From positions 104,336-126,184 of the forward strand of contig ML986729.1 of assembly GCA_010094045.1 (NCBI GenBank): a DNA stretch of 21,849 nucleotides, given 5' to 3'. Shown in pieces: positions 9,913-21,360 of this stretch; the first letter of the stretch is position 1, and every line of letters starts with the position of its first letter. The notes below the pieces were generated by a model. That model was not told where the DNA came from. It searched no databases and worked only from the letters and a program-made list of their open reading frames with translations. The position numbers and the translations under genes were made by a program. The DNA comes from Lojkania enalia. Taxonomy: Eukaryota > Ascomycota > Dothideomycetes > Pleosporales.

Positions 9913-12900
9913 TCTATTTATTCTATTTATAATACTATATTATCGTACCTATACTAGTATAGAGCTATAATAAGGCTAGAAGAATATAATTCTACTAGGA
10001 TATATAGACGCTCGAATTAAAAGCGTAATACTATATCTATAGTAGAAAGACTTATATATAAGTAAGTAGAATAGTACTATTACTAAAGGATATTAAAAAC
10101 TATCTCTACTATCTACCTAAGTACTATATTCTAATATATAAGGAATACGTAACTGCTATATTAAATATTAATATATATCTACAGTACTATTATAATATAA
10201 TAATAGAGTAGAGGAGAGTAATTGTTAAGTATACTTATTAGTAGCTAATTAGACTAGTAAAGAACGTCTAGCTGCCTATACTGTTTAGGCAACTAATGCT
10301 AGAATTAGGAAAGCTACTAAATAGGTTCTAATATAAGTAATCTAGATACTATATTACTACTAATATTAACGCACTACGTATATATCTAAAGAAGAAATAT
10401 AAGTAGGTATAAATAGGCGATAAAAGTAGGCTTTATTAGAAGGTTAAAGTATAGATATTCTTTCGGGCTAGCGGGCTATAATAATATTTTATTATTAATA
10501 TAGGTAGCTATAACTATAAACTAGTTATTCTTTATATAGAAGCTAATATTATATATAATTAGTTAGCTAGGTTTAAATTTATAAAATAGAGGAAAGAAGA
10601 AAAAGTATAGATTATAAATATAGAGCTAGTAAAGACTAATAAAACTAGATAGTTTAAGTAGATAGGGTAGCTAGAGTATCTAGTAAAGTAGAATCGAGTG
10701 CATCTTATATATTAGATCCAGCTGCCTAACTAAAATAAAGTAAAACTTTAGTAGGCGGTAAAGCTAGTTAAACTATTAGTTAAGTAGAATATTAGAGGGT
10801 TATTATTACTTATATAAGAGATAAGATAGTAGTTTAGAAGTATTTAGTAATATAAGATAGATAGGCGTCTACTTACTTAACTATAAAACCCTAAGAGTTA
10901 GATAGTATACGCTAGCTATATTATTAAGTTCGTCTACTACTTTCTTTATATTATTACTAACGAAGAAGTTTAGGCTATATAATTTAACTATAATAGTAAT
11001 AGTAATAATAGTAATAATAATAGTATAGTATTAGATAATAGTATAAGTTCTAGGTCTAGTAAAGCTAAAAATAGTACTAATAGCGATAATAATAGTAATA
11101 GCAGCCCCTATTATAGGTACTATAAGAAGAAAAAAATAGATTAGATAGAAGACGCGCGCGAGCTATTCTGTTAGTAAAATAAGTAGAAGAAACTAATAAT
11201 AGTACTATAAATTATATTAGATAGAGATAATAAAGATACTTAGCTTAGAGTACTACTAGATATACTTATATTATTTATTTTTCAATTAATAGGCGATCGG
11301 CTATTTAGTAGTAGGCTTATCTATTTTCTTACTATACTAGGGATTAACGCTAAAATAGACCGCTTATATATAGTAAAAAACTACTTATATATACTAGCTA
11401 GCGTAGTATACTATATATATATACTAGGTGTAGAAAAACTACTTCTAGTAGTAGAGTGCGACGAGTAGATAGACGAAAACTAGAAGTATTTTCTACTTAT
11501 ATAGTAGAAGTTTCTAGCTAATAGATTATTTAGTCTAATAAGTAAGATAATTAGCTTACTAGCGTATAGGAAGTTTATTATACTAACAGCTAGTAATTTA
11601 GGTAACATTTACTAGTTAAAAAATAAGAAGATATTCTATCTTAACAGCTAGCTAATCTATATTAGCTAGTTCTATAAGATAGTATAGGATATAGTAGCTA
11701 AAGTAGAGGAGATACTCTAGTAGGAGCTGTATTAGATAGCTAGAGCTAAAAACTAGTTTACTATCTAGCTAGAGTAGCTTATTAATAATATTATATTTAT
11801 ATAGTAGGGTATATCTTTTATCTATTATTATAATAATTAGCTTAATAATAAGCTTAAGTAGATACTTACTTAGGCTAGATAGATAGAAGCTAGTTAGCAG
11901 CTCTAGTTAAAAGACAGCTTATAGAGTAAATAGTAGGTGAAGTAGTATTTATAGTAAGTAGATTACTTCTTAGAACTACTAATAGTTAGTATATATATAA
12001 CTTTAAGGCAGCTTAAGTAAGGGTTAGAGATTATAATAATATAATATTATAATAGAGTACTATAAAACTATAATATCTTTATAGTAGACAGGTAGATTAT
12101 AATAGTAGTCTACTATTATAAATTACAATCCTAGTAGAACAAGCTAAAAATAGTACTGTACTTTCTACCGCCGCAGCTAGGGTAGATAATAGTAGTATAC
12201 TTAGCTTATATATAGCTGTTTTAAGAGTATTTAAATATTAAAGTACTTAGCAGCAGCTTTAACAACTATATATAGGCGGATTAATATAGGCTATAGAAAA
12301 TAGACTAACTAATACGCGTGCTTAAACGTAAGACTAGTAAATAAGTAGATATTAAGCTATATATACTAGACTACTAATATATAGCTATTAGTATTAGTAG
12401 AAAAGTAGTTAGAGAGTTATTTAGTAAAGGATATTAGAATAAGATAGGGGAAGTTAAAGAAGTTAAAGTAGATAAAGAGGGAGAGAGTATACTAGAGCTA
12501 TAGAGTATATAGACAACGTAGATAGGGATTGGGAACTATAGTATACTAATTAATATTATTAAGTATCTTAGTATATACTTAATTAAAGCGTTTTAGCTAC
12601 TTAATATACTATAGTATTACTTCTTAAGGCTTAATAGGAGTAAAGAGACACCGGAGGTAAAATAGATAGGTAGTTAAGGCTGGACTAGGGTAAGAAAGTA
12701 GTAGTAGTATAATAATAATAGTAAAAGATTTATAGTATAAGAAAAGAAGGTATAGGCTTAAAGTAGAAAGGAGAAAAAGTTTTAAAAGGTAATATAGCAG
12801 GTACTTAAGTAAGAAAAGGTTAGCTTCTACTTAGCTAAGTAAAAGTAAGCGATATATATAGTACTAGGCGGGTAGATACTACTCGTTATAATACTCTTAA

Positions 12901-13640
12901 CTAGTAGAGGGAAGAGCTTACTATTTACTATATTAGCTTACTTAGATTAATATAGGGTAATAGTAGTAGTAGTACCGTACTAAGCGCTTATTAAGAACTT
13001 AGTTAAGTAGATTTAAAAGACTAGGATTAACTATATAGAGTAGAAGTATAGTAAAAATAATTTAATAATAGTAGTAGTAGTTAGTATAGATATAGTAGAC
13101 GATATAATAAGTAATAGGAATTTTATTAGCTATATAGGGATACTTAATAGTAAAAAGCTACTACAGCAGATTATAGTAGACAAGTATTATCTTATTTTTA
13201 TATTAAGCGACTAGCAGCTAAAGCTAGTAAAACTAAAGAATCTATAACTACTACTATACCCGGTAGTACTACTTACAGTAATACTACTACTAGTATAAGA
13301 AGCTAAGCTAGGAGAGAGTATACTAGTTTAGTATATAATATATATCTAAGTAAGTATAGTACAGCTAAATATATAATATTTAGTATTATAGTATAAATAG
13401 AAGTAGGTATAAGAGATAGTATTAGTAATATATTAGCAGCAGGTGTAGTAGTTTAGAGAATAAAGAGAGAAAGGGGTAGTATACTACTATAGTAGAGCGT
13501 AATATAAAGTAATAGCTAAAATACTAGATAATAGGTACTATTATACTAGAGATATAGAATAAGCTAAGTAGTTAGAGAAATAGCTTAAAGAAGATAGGCT
13601 TATAGTAGCTATATTAGTATTAAGTATAGGGGTAGATTTC
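9913..13640 (+). pseudogene. DUF3505-RecQ helicase pseudogene (copy 3)
   Basis: The parent protein is a DUF3505-type N-terminus fused to a RecQ-family superfamily 2 DNA helicase. In this copy the Walker A motif survives as S-R-G-K-S-L-L-F (12903-12926). The DECH box near 13172-13186 reads D-K-Y-Y (Glu to Lys, Cys/His to Tyr), which would abolish ATP hydrolysis. Motif V is reached at about 13610-13640 (I-G-V-D-F), and the copy is cut off there, before the arginine-finger motif. The finger and helicase motifs are in the same frame about 2.9 kb apart, so few frameshifting indels have accumulated; loss is by stop-creating transitions. Confidence 0.85.
10992..11024 (+). repeat. AAT/AGT trinucleotide run (Asn/Ser linker, copy 3)
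   Basis: Homologous to the run in copy 2, with the same codon order, followed by a second short run near 11080-11105. Confidence 0.8.
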
Positions 13641-13683
13641 CTATCTAATATAAGGCGATAAATCGGGCCCTATTCGTAATAGA

Positions 13684-13713
13684 TTAGATATAGTACTATA
13701 GCGCTATACCTAA
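13684..13713. repeat. Palindrome near the element left end (copy 4)
   Basis: The right half retains CTATACCTAA and the centre TATAGCGCTATA is a perfect 12-bp palindrome. The left arm carries one change (TTAGATATAG). Confidence 0.75.
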
Positions 13714-13819
13714 AATAGGTTGTTAAAAGGGGGTAATTTATCTAACTATTACCCCCCTAATTTATTTATAACTAGTACTCTAACCCTAATACTTTATATA
13801 TAAAAACTATTTAGTAGAG

Positions 13820-16800
13820 TCTATTTATTCTACTTATAATACTATATTATCGCACCCGTACTAGTATAGAGCTATAATAAGACTAGAAGGATATAGTTCT
13901 ACTAAGATATATAGACGCTCAAACTAAGGGCGTAATACTATATCTATAGTAGAAAGACCTGTATATAAGTAAGTAGAATAGTACTATTATTAGAGGATAT
14001 TAAGAACTATTTCTACTATTTACCCGAGTACTATATTCTAATATATAAGAAATATATAACTGCTATATTAAATATTAATATATATCTATAGTACTATTAT
14101 AGTATAATAATAGAGTAGAGGAGGGTAATTGTTAAGTATACTTATTAGTAGCTAATTAGACTAGTAAAAAACGTCTAGCTACCCACACCGTTCGGGTAAC
14201 TAATACTAGAATTAGAAAAGCTACTAAATAGGTTCTAGTATAAGTAATCTAAATAATATATTACTACTAATATTAACGCGCTATATATATATCTAAAGAA
14301 GAAGTATAAGTAGATATAAATAGATAATAAAAGTAAGCTCTATTAGAAGGTTAAGGTATAGATATTCTTTTAGGCTGGTAGGCTATAGTAATATTTTATT
14401 ATTAATATAAGTAGCTATAACTATAAACTAGCTATTCTCTATATAGAAGCTAATATTATATATAATTAGTTAGCCAGGTTTAAACTTATAAAGTAGAGGG
14501 AAGAAGAGAAAGTATAGGTTATAAATATAGAGGTAGTAAAGACTAATAAAACTAGGTAGTTTAAGTAGATAGAGTAGCTAGAGTATCTAGTAAAGTAGAA
14601 TCGAGTATATCTTATATATTAGATTTAGCTACCTAATTAAGGCGAGATAAAATTTTAGCAGGCGGTAAAGCTGGTTAAACTATTAGTTAAGTAAAATATT
14701 AGAGAGTTATTATTTCTTATATAAAAGATAAGATAGTAGTTTAGAAGCGCTTAGTAATATAAGGTAGATAAGTATCTACTTACTTAACTATAGAACTCTA
14801 AGAGTTAGGTAGTATATACTAGCTATATTATTAAGTTTATCTACTACTTTCTCCGTATTATTACTAATAAAGAAACTTAGACTATATAGTTTAACTATAG
14901 TAGTAATAGTAATAATAGTAATAATAATAGTATAGCGTTAGATAATAGCGCGAGTTCTAAGTCTAGTAAAGCTAGAAATAGTATTAATAGTAATAATAAT
15001 AGTAATAGCAGCCCCTATTATAGGTACTATAAAAAGAGGTAGATTAGATAGAAGACGCGTGCAAGCTATTCTATTAGTAAAATAAATAGAAGAAACTAAT
15101 AATAGTACTATAAGTTATATTAAATAGGAATAGTAAGAACGCTTAGTTTAGAGTACTACTAGATATATTTATATTATTTATTTTTTAATTAATAAGCGAT
15201 TAGCTATTTAGTAGTAGGCTTATCTATTTTCTTACTATACTAGAGATTAACGCTAAAATAGACCGCTTATGTATAGTAAAGAACTACTTATATATACTAG
15301 CTAGTATAGTATACTACGTGCGCGTACTAGGTGTAGAAAAGCTACTTCTAATAGTAGAGCGCAATAAGTAGACGGATAAGAACTAGAAGTATTTTCTACT
15401 TATATAGCGGAAGTTTCTAGCTAACAGATTGTTTAGTCTAATAAATAAGATAATTAGCTTACTAGTATATAGGAAGTTTATTATACTAATAGCTAGTAAT
15501 TTAGATAACACTTACTAGTTAAAGAATAAGAAGATGTTCTATCTTAACAGCCGGCTAATCTATATTAGCTAGTTCCGCAAGATAGTATAGGATATAGTAG
15601 CTAAGGTAGAGAAAATACTCTAGTAGAAGCTATATTAGATAGTTAGAATTAAGAACTAGTTTACTATCCAGCTAAAACAGTTTATTAATAATATTATATT
15701 TATATAGTAGAGTATATTTTTTATCTATTATTATAATAATTAGCTTAATAATAGGTTTAAGTAGATATTTACTTAGGCTAGATAGATAGAAGCTAGTTAA
15801 TAGCTCTAGTTAAGAAATAGCTTATAGAATAAGTAATAGGTAAAGTAGTACTTATAGTAGGTAGATTACTTTTTAGAACTACTAATAATTAGTATATATA
15901 TAACTTTAGAGTAGTCTAGGTAAGGGTTAGAGATTATAATAATATAGTATTATAATAGAGTACTATAGAACTATAATATCTTTATAATAGATAAGTAGAT
16001 TATAATAGTAGTCTACTATTATAAATTACAATTCTAGTAGGATAAGCTGAAGGTAGTACTACGCTTTCTACTACTACAGTTAGGGTAGGTAATAGTAGTA
16101 TATTTAGCTTATATATAGCTGTTTTAAGAGTATCTAAATATTAAGATACTTAGTAGTAGCTTTAGCAACTATATATAGGCAAATTAATATAGACTATAAA
16201 AGATAGACTAACTAACGCGTATATTTAAGCGTAAGACTAGTAAATAGATAGATATTAAGCTATATATACTAAACTACTAATATACAGCTATTAGTATTAG
16301 TAGAGAAGTAATTAGAGAATTGTTTAGTAAAGGATATTAGGACGAGATAGGGGAAGTTAAAGAAGCTAAAATAGATAAAAAGGAAGAGAATATACTAGAG
16401 CTATAGAGTATATAGATAATATAGATAGGGATTAAAAACTATAGTATACTAATTAATATTATTAAGTATTTTAGTATACGCTTAATTAAAGCGTTCTAGC
16501 CGCTTAGTATACTATAGTATTGTTTCTTAGGGCTTGATAGGGGTAAAGAGATACTAGAGGTAAGATAGATAGGTAGTCGAGGCTAGATTAGGATAAAGAA
16601 GTAGTAGTAGTATAATAATAATAGTAAAGAGTCTATAGTATAAGGAAAGAAAGTATAAGCTTAAAGTAGAAGGGAGAAAGGGCTTTAAAAAGTAATATAG
16701 CAGGTACTTAGGTAAGAAGAGGTTAGCTTCTACTTAGCTAAGCAAGAACAAGCGATGTATATAGTACTAGGCAGGTAGATACTACTTATTATAGTACTTT

Positions 16801-17162
16801 TAACTAGTAGAGAGAAGAGTTTACTATTTACTATACTAGCTTACTTAAATCGATATAGAATAATAGTAGTAGTAGTACCGTACCGGGCGCTTATTAAGAA
16901 CTTAGTTAAGCGGATTCGAGAGAGTAGGATTAATTATATAGAGTAGAAGTATAGTAAAAGTAATCTAATAGTAGTAGTAGTAGTTAATATAAATATAGTA
17001 GGTAATATAATAAGTAATAGGAATTTTATTAGCTATACAGGGATATTTAATACTAAGAAGCTATTATAGTAGATTATAGTAGACAAGTATTATCTTATCT
17101 TTATATTAAGTAACTAGCAGCTAAAGCTAGTAAAATTAAAGAATCTACGGCTGTTACTATAC
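13820..17162 (+). pseudogene. DUF3505-RecQ helicase pseudogene (copy 4)
   Basis: Same domain order as copy 3. The Walker A region at 16804-16830 reads S-R-E-K-S-L-L-F, so the Gly before Lys is changed to Glu (GGG to GAG), and the DECH box near 17081-17098 reads D-K-Y-Y. Near 15030, just after the Asn/Ser linker and the P-Y-Y-R-Y-Y stretch, it lacks 4 bp present in copy 5, which shifts the frame; this is one of the few indels in the array. The copy ends 75 bp after motif II. The sequence therefore carries three independent kinds of damage: stops, active-site changes and a frameshift. Confidence 0.83.
14898..14930 (+). repeat. AAT/AGT trinucleotide run (Asn/Ser linker, copy 4)
   Basis: Homologous linker; the first codons are altered to tagtag. 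Confidence 0.8.
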
Positions 17163-17179
17163 CTATCTAATATAAGGTG

Positions 17180-17280
17180 ACAAATTGGGCCCGATTTGTG
17201 ATAGATTAGGTATAGTACTATAGCGCTATACCTAAAATAGGTTGTTAAAAGGGGGCGATTTATCTAACCGTTACCCCCCT
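17180..17280. repeat. Palindrome cluster at the element left end (copy 5)
   Basis: Three structures follow within 101 bp. First, 17180-17199 is a 20-bp palindrome with one non-matching pair (ACAAATtGGG / CCCgATTTGT). Second, 17206-17235 has arms TTAGGTATAG and CTATACCTAA around an inner palindrome. Third, 17250-17280 is a stem of GGGGG against CCCCCC with an unpaired centre; in copy 4 the arms extend to GGGGGTAA/TTACCCCC. All lie upstream of the coding frame, between the constant end and the TATA-like stretch. Possible roles are a recombinase or replication site, or structure in the transcript. Confidence 0.8.
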
Positions 17281-17316
17281 AATTTATTTATAACTAGTAC
17301 TCTAACCCTAATACTT

Positions 17317-17327
17317 TATATATAAAA
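17317..17327 (+). promoter_or_regulatory. TATA-like box upstream of the element ORF (copy 5)
   Basis: TATATATAAAA lies about 155 bp from the left end and just before the recognisable coding frame. The same string is present in copies 1-4 (for example 5735-5745 in copy 1). Position and conservation suggest the element's own promoter. Because RIP makes TA-rich DNA everywhere, the motif alone is weak evidence. Confidence 0.3.
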
Positions 17328-18420
17328 ACTATTTAGTAGAGTCTATTTATTCTACTTATAATGCTGTATTATCGCACCCGTACTAGTATAGGGCTATAAT
17401 AAGACTAGAAGGATATAGTTCTACTAGGATGTATAGACGCTCGAACCGAGGGCGCAATACTATATCTATAGTAGGAAGACCTATATATAAGTAAGTAGAA
17501 CAGCGCTATTACTAGAGGATATTAAGAACTATCTCTACTATCTACCCGAGTACTATATTCTAATATATAAGAAATACGCAACTGCTATATTAAATATTAA
17601 TATATATCTATAGTACTATTATAGTATAATAATAGAGTAGAGGAGGGTAATTGTTAAGTATACTCGTTAGTAGCTAATTAGACCGGTAAAGGATATCTAG
17701 CTGCCTGTACTATTCGGGTAACTAATACTAGAATTAGAAAAGCCGCTAAATAGGTTCTAGTATAAGTAATCTAGATACTATATTACTACTAATATTAACG
17801 CGCTACGTATATATCTAAAGAAGAAATATAAGTAGATATAGATAGGCAATAAAAGTAGGCTCTATTAGAAGGTTAAGGTATAGATATTCTTTTAGGCTGG
17901 CGGGCTGTAGTAATATTTTATCGTCGACGTAGGCAGCTGTAACTATAAGCTAGCTATTTCTTATATAGAGGCTGATATTGTATATAATTAGTTAGCTAGG
18001 TTTAAGCTTATAAAGTAGAGGGAAGAAGAGAAAGCACAGGTTATAGATGCGGAGGTAGTAAAGACTAATAAGACTGGGTGGTTTAAGCAGATAGAGTGGC
18101 TAGAGTATCTAGTAAAGTAGAATCGAGTATATCTTATATATTAGATCTAGCTACCCGACCGAGGTAAGGCGAAATTTTAGCAGGCGGTAAAGCTGGTTAA
18201 GCTATTAGTTAAATAGAGTATTAGAGGGTTATTATTACTTATATAAGAGATAAAACGGTAGTTTAAGAGCGCTTAGTAATATAAGGTAGATAGGCGTCTG
18301 CTCGCTCGACTATAGAACCCTAAGAATTAGATGGTATATGCTAGCTATATTATTAAATTCGTCTACTACTTTCTCTATATTATTACTAATAAAGAAGTTT
18401 AAGCTGTATAGTTTAACTAT

Positions 18421-18452
18421 AATAGTAACAGTAATAATAGTAATAATAATAG
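18421..18452 (+). repeat. AAT/AGT trinucleotide run (Asn/Ser linker, copy 5)
   Basis: Homologous linker with one codon retained as AAC, showing that the run is an ancestral protein linker rather than a product of RIP. Confidence 0.8.
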
Positions 18453-19419
18453 TATAGTATTAGATAATAGCGCGAGTTCTAGATCTAGTAGAATTAAAAG
18501 TAGTACTAATAGCAATAATAATAGCGATAGCAGCCCCTATTATAGATACTATAAGAAGAAAGAAATAGATTAGATAGAAGACGCGCGCGAGCTATTCTAT
18601 TAATAAAGTAAGTAGAAGAAACTAGTAATAGTATTATAGGTTATATTAGATAGGGATAGTAAGGACGCTTAGTTTAGAGTACTACTAGATATACTTATAT
18701 TATTTATTTTTTAATTAACAGGTAATCGGCTGTTTAATAGTAGGCTTATCTATTTTCTTACTATACTAGGGATTAACGCTAAGATAGACTACTTATATAT
18801 AGTAAAGAACTACTTATATATACTAGCTAGCGTAGTATATTACGTGCGCGTGCTAGGTGTAAAGAAACTACTTCTAGTAGTAGAGCGCGACGAGTAGATA
18901 GATGAGGACTAGAAGTATTTTCTACTTATACGGCGGAAGTTTTTAGCTGATAGATTATTTAGTCCAATAAGTAAGATAATTAGCTTGCTAGCGTATAAGA
19001 AGTTTATTATACTAACAGCTGGTAATTTAGGTAATACTTACTAGTTAAAGAATAAGAAGACGTTCTATCTTAACAGCCGGCCGATTTATATTAGCCAGTT
19101 CCGTAAGATAGCGTAGGATATAGTAGCTAAGGTAGAGAAGATACTCTAGTAGAAGCTATATTAGACAGTTAGAGTTAAGGACTAGTTTACTATCCGGCTG
19201 GAGCAGCTTATTAACAATATTATATTTATATAGCGGGGTATATCTTTTATCTATTATTATAATAATTAGCTTAACGATAGGCTTAAATAGATACTTACTT
19301 AGGCTAGGTAGATAGAAGCTAGTTAGTAACTCCAGTTAAGAGATAGCTTATAGAGTAAATAGTAGGTAAAGTAGTACTTACAGTAGGTAGATTACTTCTT
19401 AAAACTACTAATAGTTAGT

Positions 19420-19900
19420 ATATATATAACTTTAGGGCAGTCTAGGTAAGAGTTAAAGATTATAATAATATAGTATTATAATAGAGTACTATAGGACTAT
19501 AATATCTTTATAGTAGATAGGTAGATTATAATAGTAGTCTGCTATTACAAATCGCAATCCTAGTAGGATAAGCTAAAGGTAGTACTACGCTTTCTACCGC
19601 CGCGGCTAGAGTAGGTAATAGTAGTATATTTAGCTTACGTGCAGCTGTTTTAGGAGTATCTAAATATTAAGATGCTTAGCAGCGGCTTTAGCGACTATAT
19701 ATAGGTAGATTAATATAAGCTGTAAAAGATAGACTAACTAACGCACGTACTTAAGCGCGAGACTAGTAAATAGGTAGATATTAAGCTATATATACTAGAC
19801 TACTAATACGCGGCTATTAGTATTAGTAGAGAAGTAGTTAGAGAGTCGTTTAGTAAAGGATATTAGGATAAGATAGAGGAAGTTGAAGAAGCTAAAGTAG
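19420..19900 (+). other. Conserved middle region with faint tyrosine-recombinase resemblance (copy 5)
   Basis: The region between linker and helicase contains T-L-G-Q-x-R-x-E-L at 19429-19455, then Y-Y-K-S-Q-S near 19543-19560, then L-D-Y-x-Y-A-A-I-S-I-S-R at 19795-19830. The order Arg-box, Lys in a short hairpin, then an aromatic/His-Arg box recalls tyrosine recombinases such as Crypton and Starship enzymes. However, the candidate second Arg is TAA in copies 2-5 (probably from CAA, TGG or CGA), and no nucleophilic Tyr can be singled out because RIP creates many Tyr codons. The blocks are seen directly; the family link is inference only. The same blocks occur in copy 2 (from about 9000), copy 3 (from about 12000) and copy 4 (from about 15900). 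Confidence 0.3.
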
Positions 19901-20229
19901 ATAAGGAGGGAGAGAGTATACTAGAGCTATAGAGTATATAGACGACGTAGATAGGGATCGGGAATTATAGTATACTAATTAATATTATTAAGTATCTTAG
20001 CGTATACTTAATTAAAGCGTTCCAGCCGCTTAGTATATTATAGTATTACTTCTTAGGACTCGACGGGGGTAAAGAGACACCGGAGGTAAGATAGATAGGT
20101 AGTTAAGGCTGGACTAGAGTAAGGAAGTAGTAGTAGTATAATAATAATAGTAAAGGGTTTATAGTACGAGAAAAGGAGGTACAGGCTTAAAGTAGAAGGG
20201 AGAAAGGGCTTTAAAAGGCGATATAGCAG

Positions 20230-21360
20230 GTGCTTAGGTAAGAAGAGGTTAGCTTCTACTCAGCCGAGTAAGAGTAAGCGATATATACGGTACTAGGTAG
20301 GTAGATGCTACTTGTTATAGTACTTTTAACTAGTAGGGGGAAGAGCTTACTATTTACCGTACCGGCTTACTTAGATCGATACAGGGTAATAGTAGTAGTA
20401 GTACTATACTGGGCGCTTATTAAGAACTTAGTTAAGTAGATTTAAGAGAGTAGGATTAACTGTATAGAGTAGAAGTATAGTAAGAGTAATCTAGTAGTAG
20501 TAGTAGTAGTTAGCACAGATGTAGTAGGTAATATAATAAGTAATAGAAATTTTATTAGCTACGCGGGGATACTTAATAGTAAGAGGCTATTATAGCGGAT
20601 TATAGTAGACGAGTATTATCTTATCTTTACGTTAAGTAACTAGCGGCCGAAGCTAGCGAAGCTAAAGAATCTACGGCTGCTACTATACCTGGTAGTACTA
20701 CTTACAGTAATACTACCGCTGGTGCGAGAGGCTGAGCTAGGAGAAAGTATACTAGTTTAGTATATAACGTACGTCTAAGTAAGTATAGTATAACCAAATA
20801 TACAATATTTAGTATTATAGTATAAGTAGGGGCAGGTATAGGAGATAGTATTAGTAATATATTAGCGGCAGGTGCAGCGGCTTAGGGAATAAAGGGAGAA
20901 AGGGGTAGTATACTACTATAGTAAAGCGCAATATAAAGTAATAGCTAAAGTACTAGATAGTAGGTACTATTATACTAGAGATGTAGAACGAGCTAAACAG
21001 TTAGAGGAATAGCTTAAAGAAGGTAGGCTTATAGTAGTTACATCGGTGTTAGGTATAGAGGTAGATTTCCCGGGGATTATATTTATACTATATATAGGGA
21101 TGCTATAAAGTATAATCAACTTCGCTTAGGAGAGTAAGTATAATAGATAGGTAGGTAAGTAGGTAGATTCGGTGATTCTTATAGAGGAGGGTGAAGTAGA
21201 GTAAAGGATAAAATTAAAGGAGGAGGAGCTGGACGTGCAGGCGATAGGGAGGTTTATTATAAATAGTAGGTGTTAGCAAGGGCTGATAAGCAGCTATCTT
21301 AACAAGAAGTAGATAAGCTGTAATAATATCGAGTTAGCTAGATGTAACCGATGCGGAGAG
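20230..21360 (+). other. RecQ-family DExH helicase domain (copy 5)
   Basis: ATP-driven 3'-5' DNA unwinding domain of superfamily 2. Within about 1.1 kb all diagnostic motifs appear in order and at normal spacing: GKS, DEC(H), LTATLPP-like, SAT-like VTSVLG, the DFPG of motif V, the Q-E-S-G-R-D-G-R-like motif VI, and a downstream Cys cluster. The motif V/VI combination is RecQ-specific rather than that of Pif1 or other SF2 groups. Fungal relatives with a DUF3505-type N-terminus form subtelomeric multigene families; that location is known for the family and only inferred here. Confidence 0.85.

Larger units (their letters stand above)
9734..13640 (+). repeat. RecQ/DUF3505 element, copy 3 (3'-truncated, 3907 bp)
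   Basis: Third copy, the longest of the four truncated ones. It starts at the constant left end (ctatctaatataaag) after GGC and ends at 13640 in GATTTC, where copy 5 continues as ccgggg. Its left palindromes are more mutated than those of the other copies: the 30-bp palindrome is broken, and the telomere-like motif has changed to ctaactataa. Confidence 0.93.
13641..17162 (+). repeat. RecQ/DUF3505 element, copy 4 (3'-truncated, 3522 bp)
   Basis: Fourth copy. It begins ctatctaatataagg after GATTTC and ends at 17162 in TATAC. In copies 3 and 5 the same place reads tataccYggtag, so the cut falls between helicase motif II and the rest of the helicase. Relative to copy 5 it is a few bases shorter; 4 bp of this is a deletion near 15030. 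Confidence 0.93.

Noticed and set aside
17250..17280. Rho-independent-type terminator (G-stem/C-stem)
   Set aside because: The organism is a fungus, the structure lies upstream of the element ORF, and no T-run follows the stem directly.
18310..18325. Internal telomere repeat at AACCCTAA where copy 1 is cut
   Set aside because: The same bases are in-frame coding sequence in copies 2, 3 and 5 with no second repeat unit, so it is not a telomere seed.
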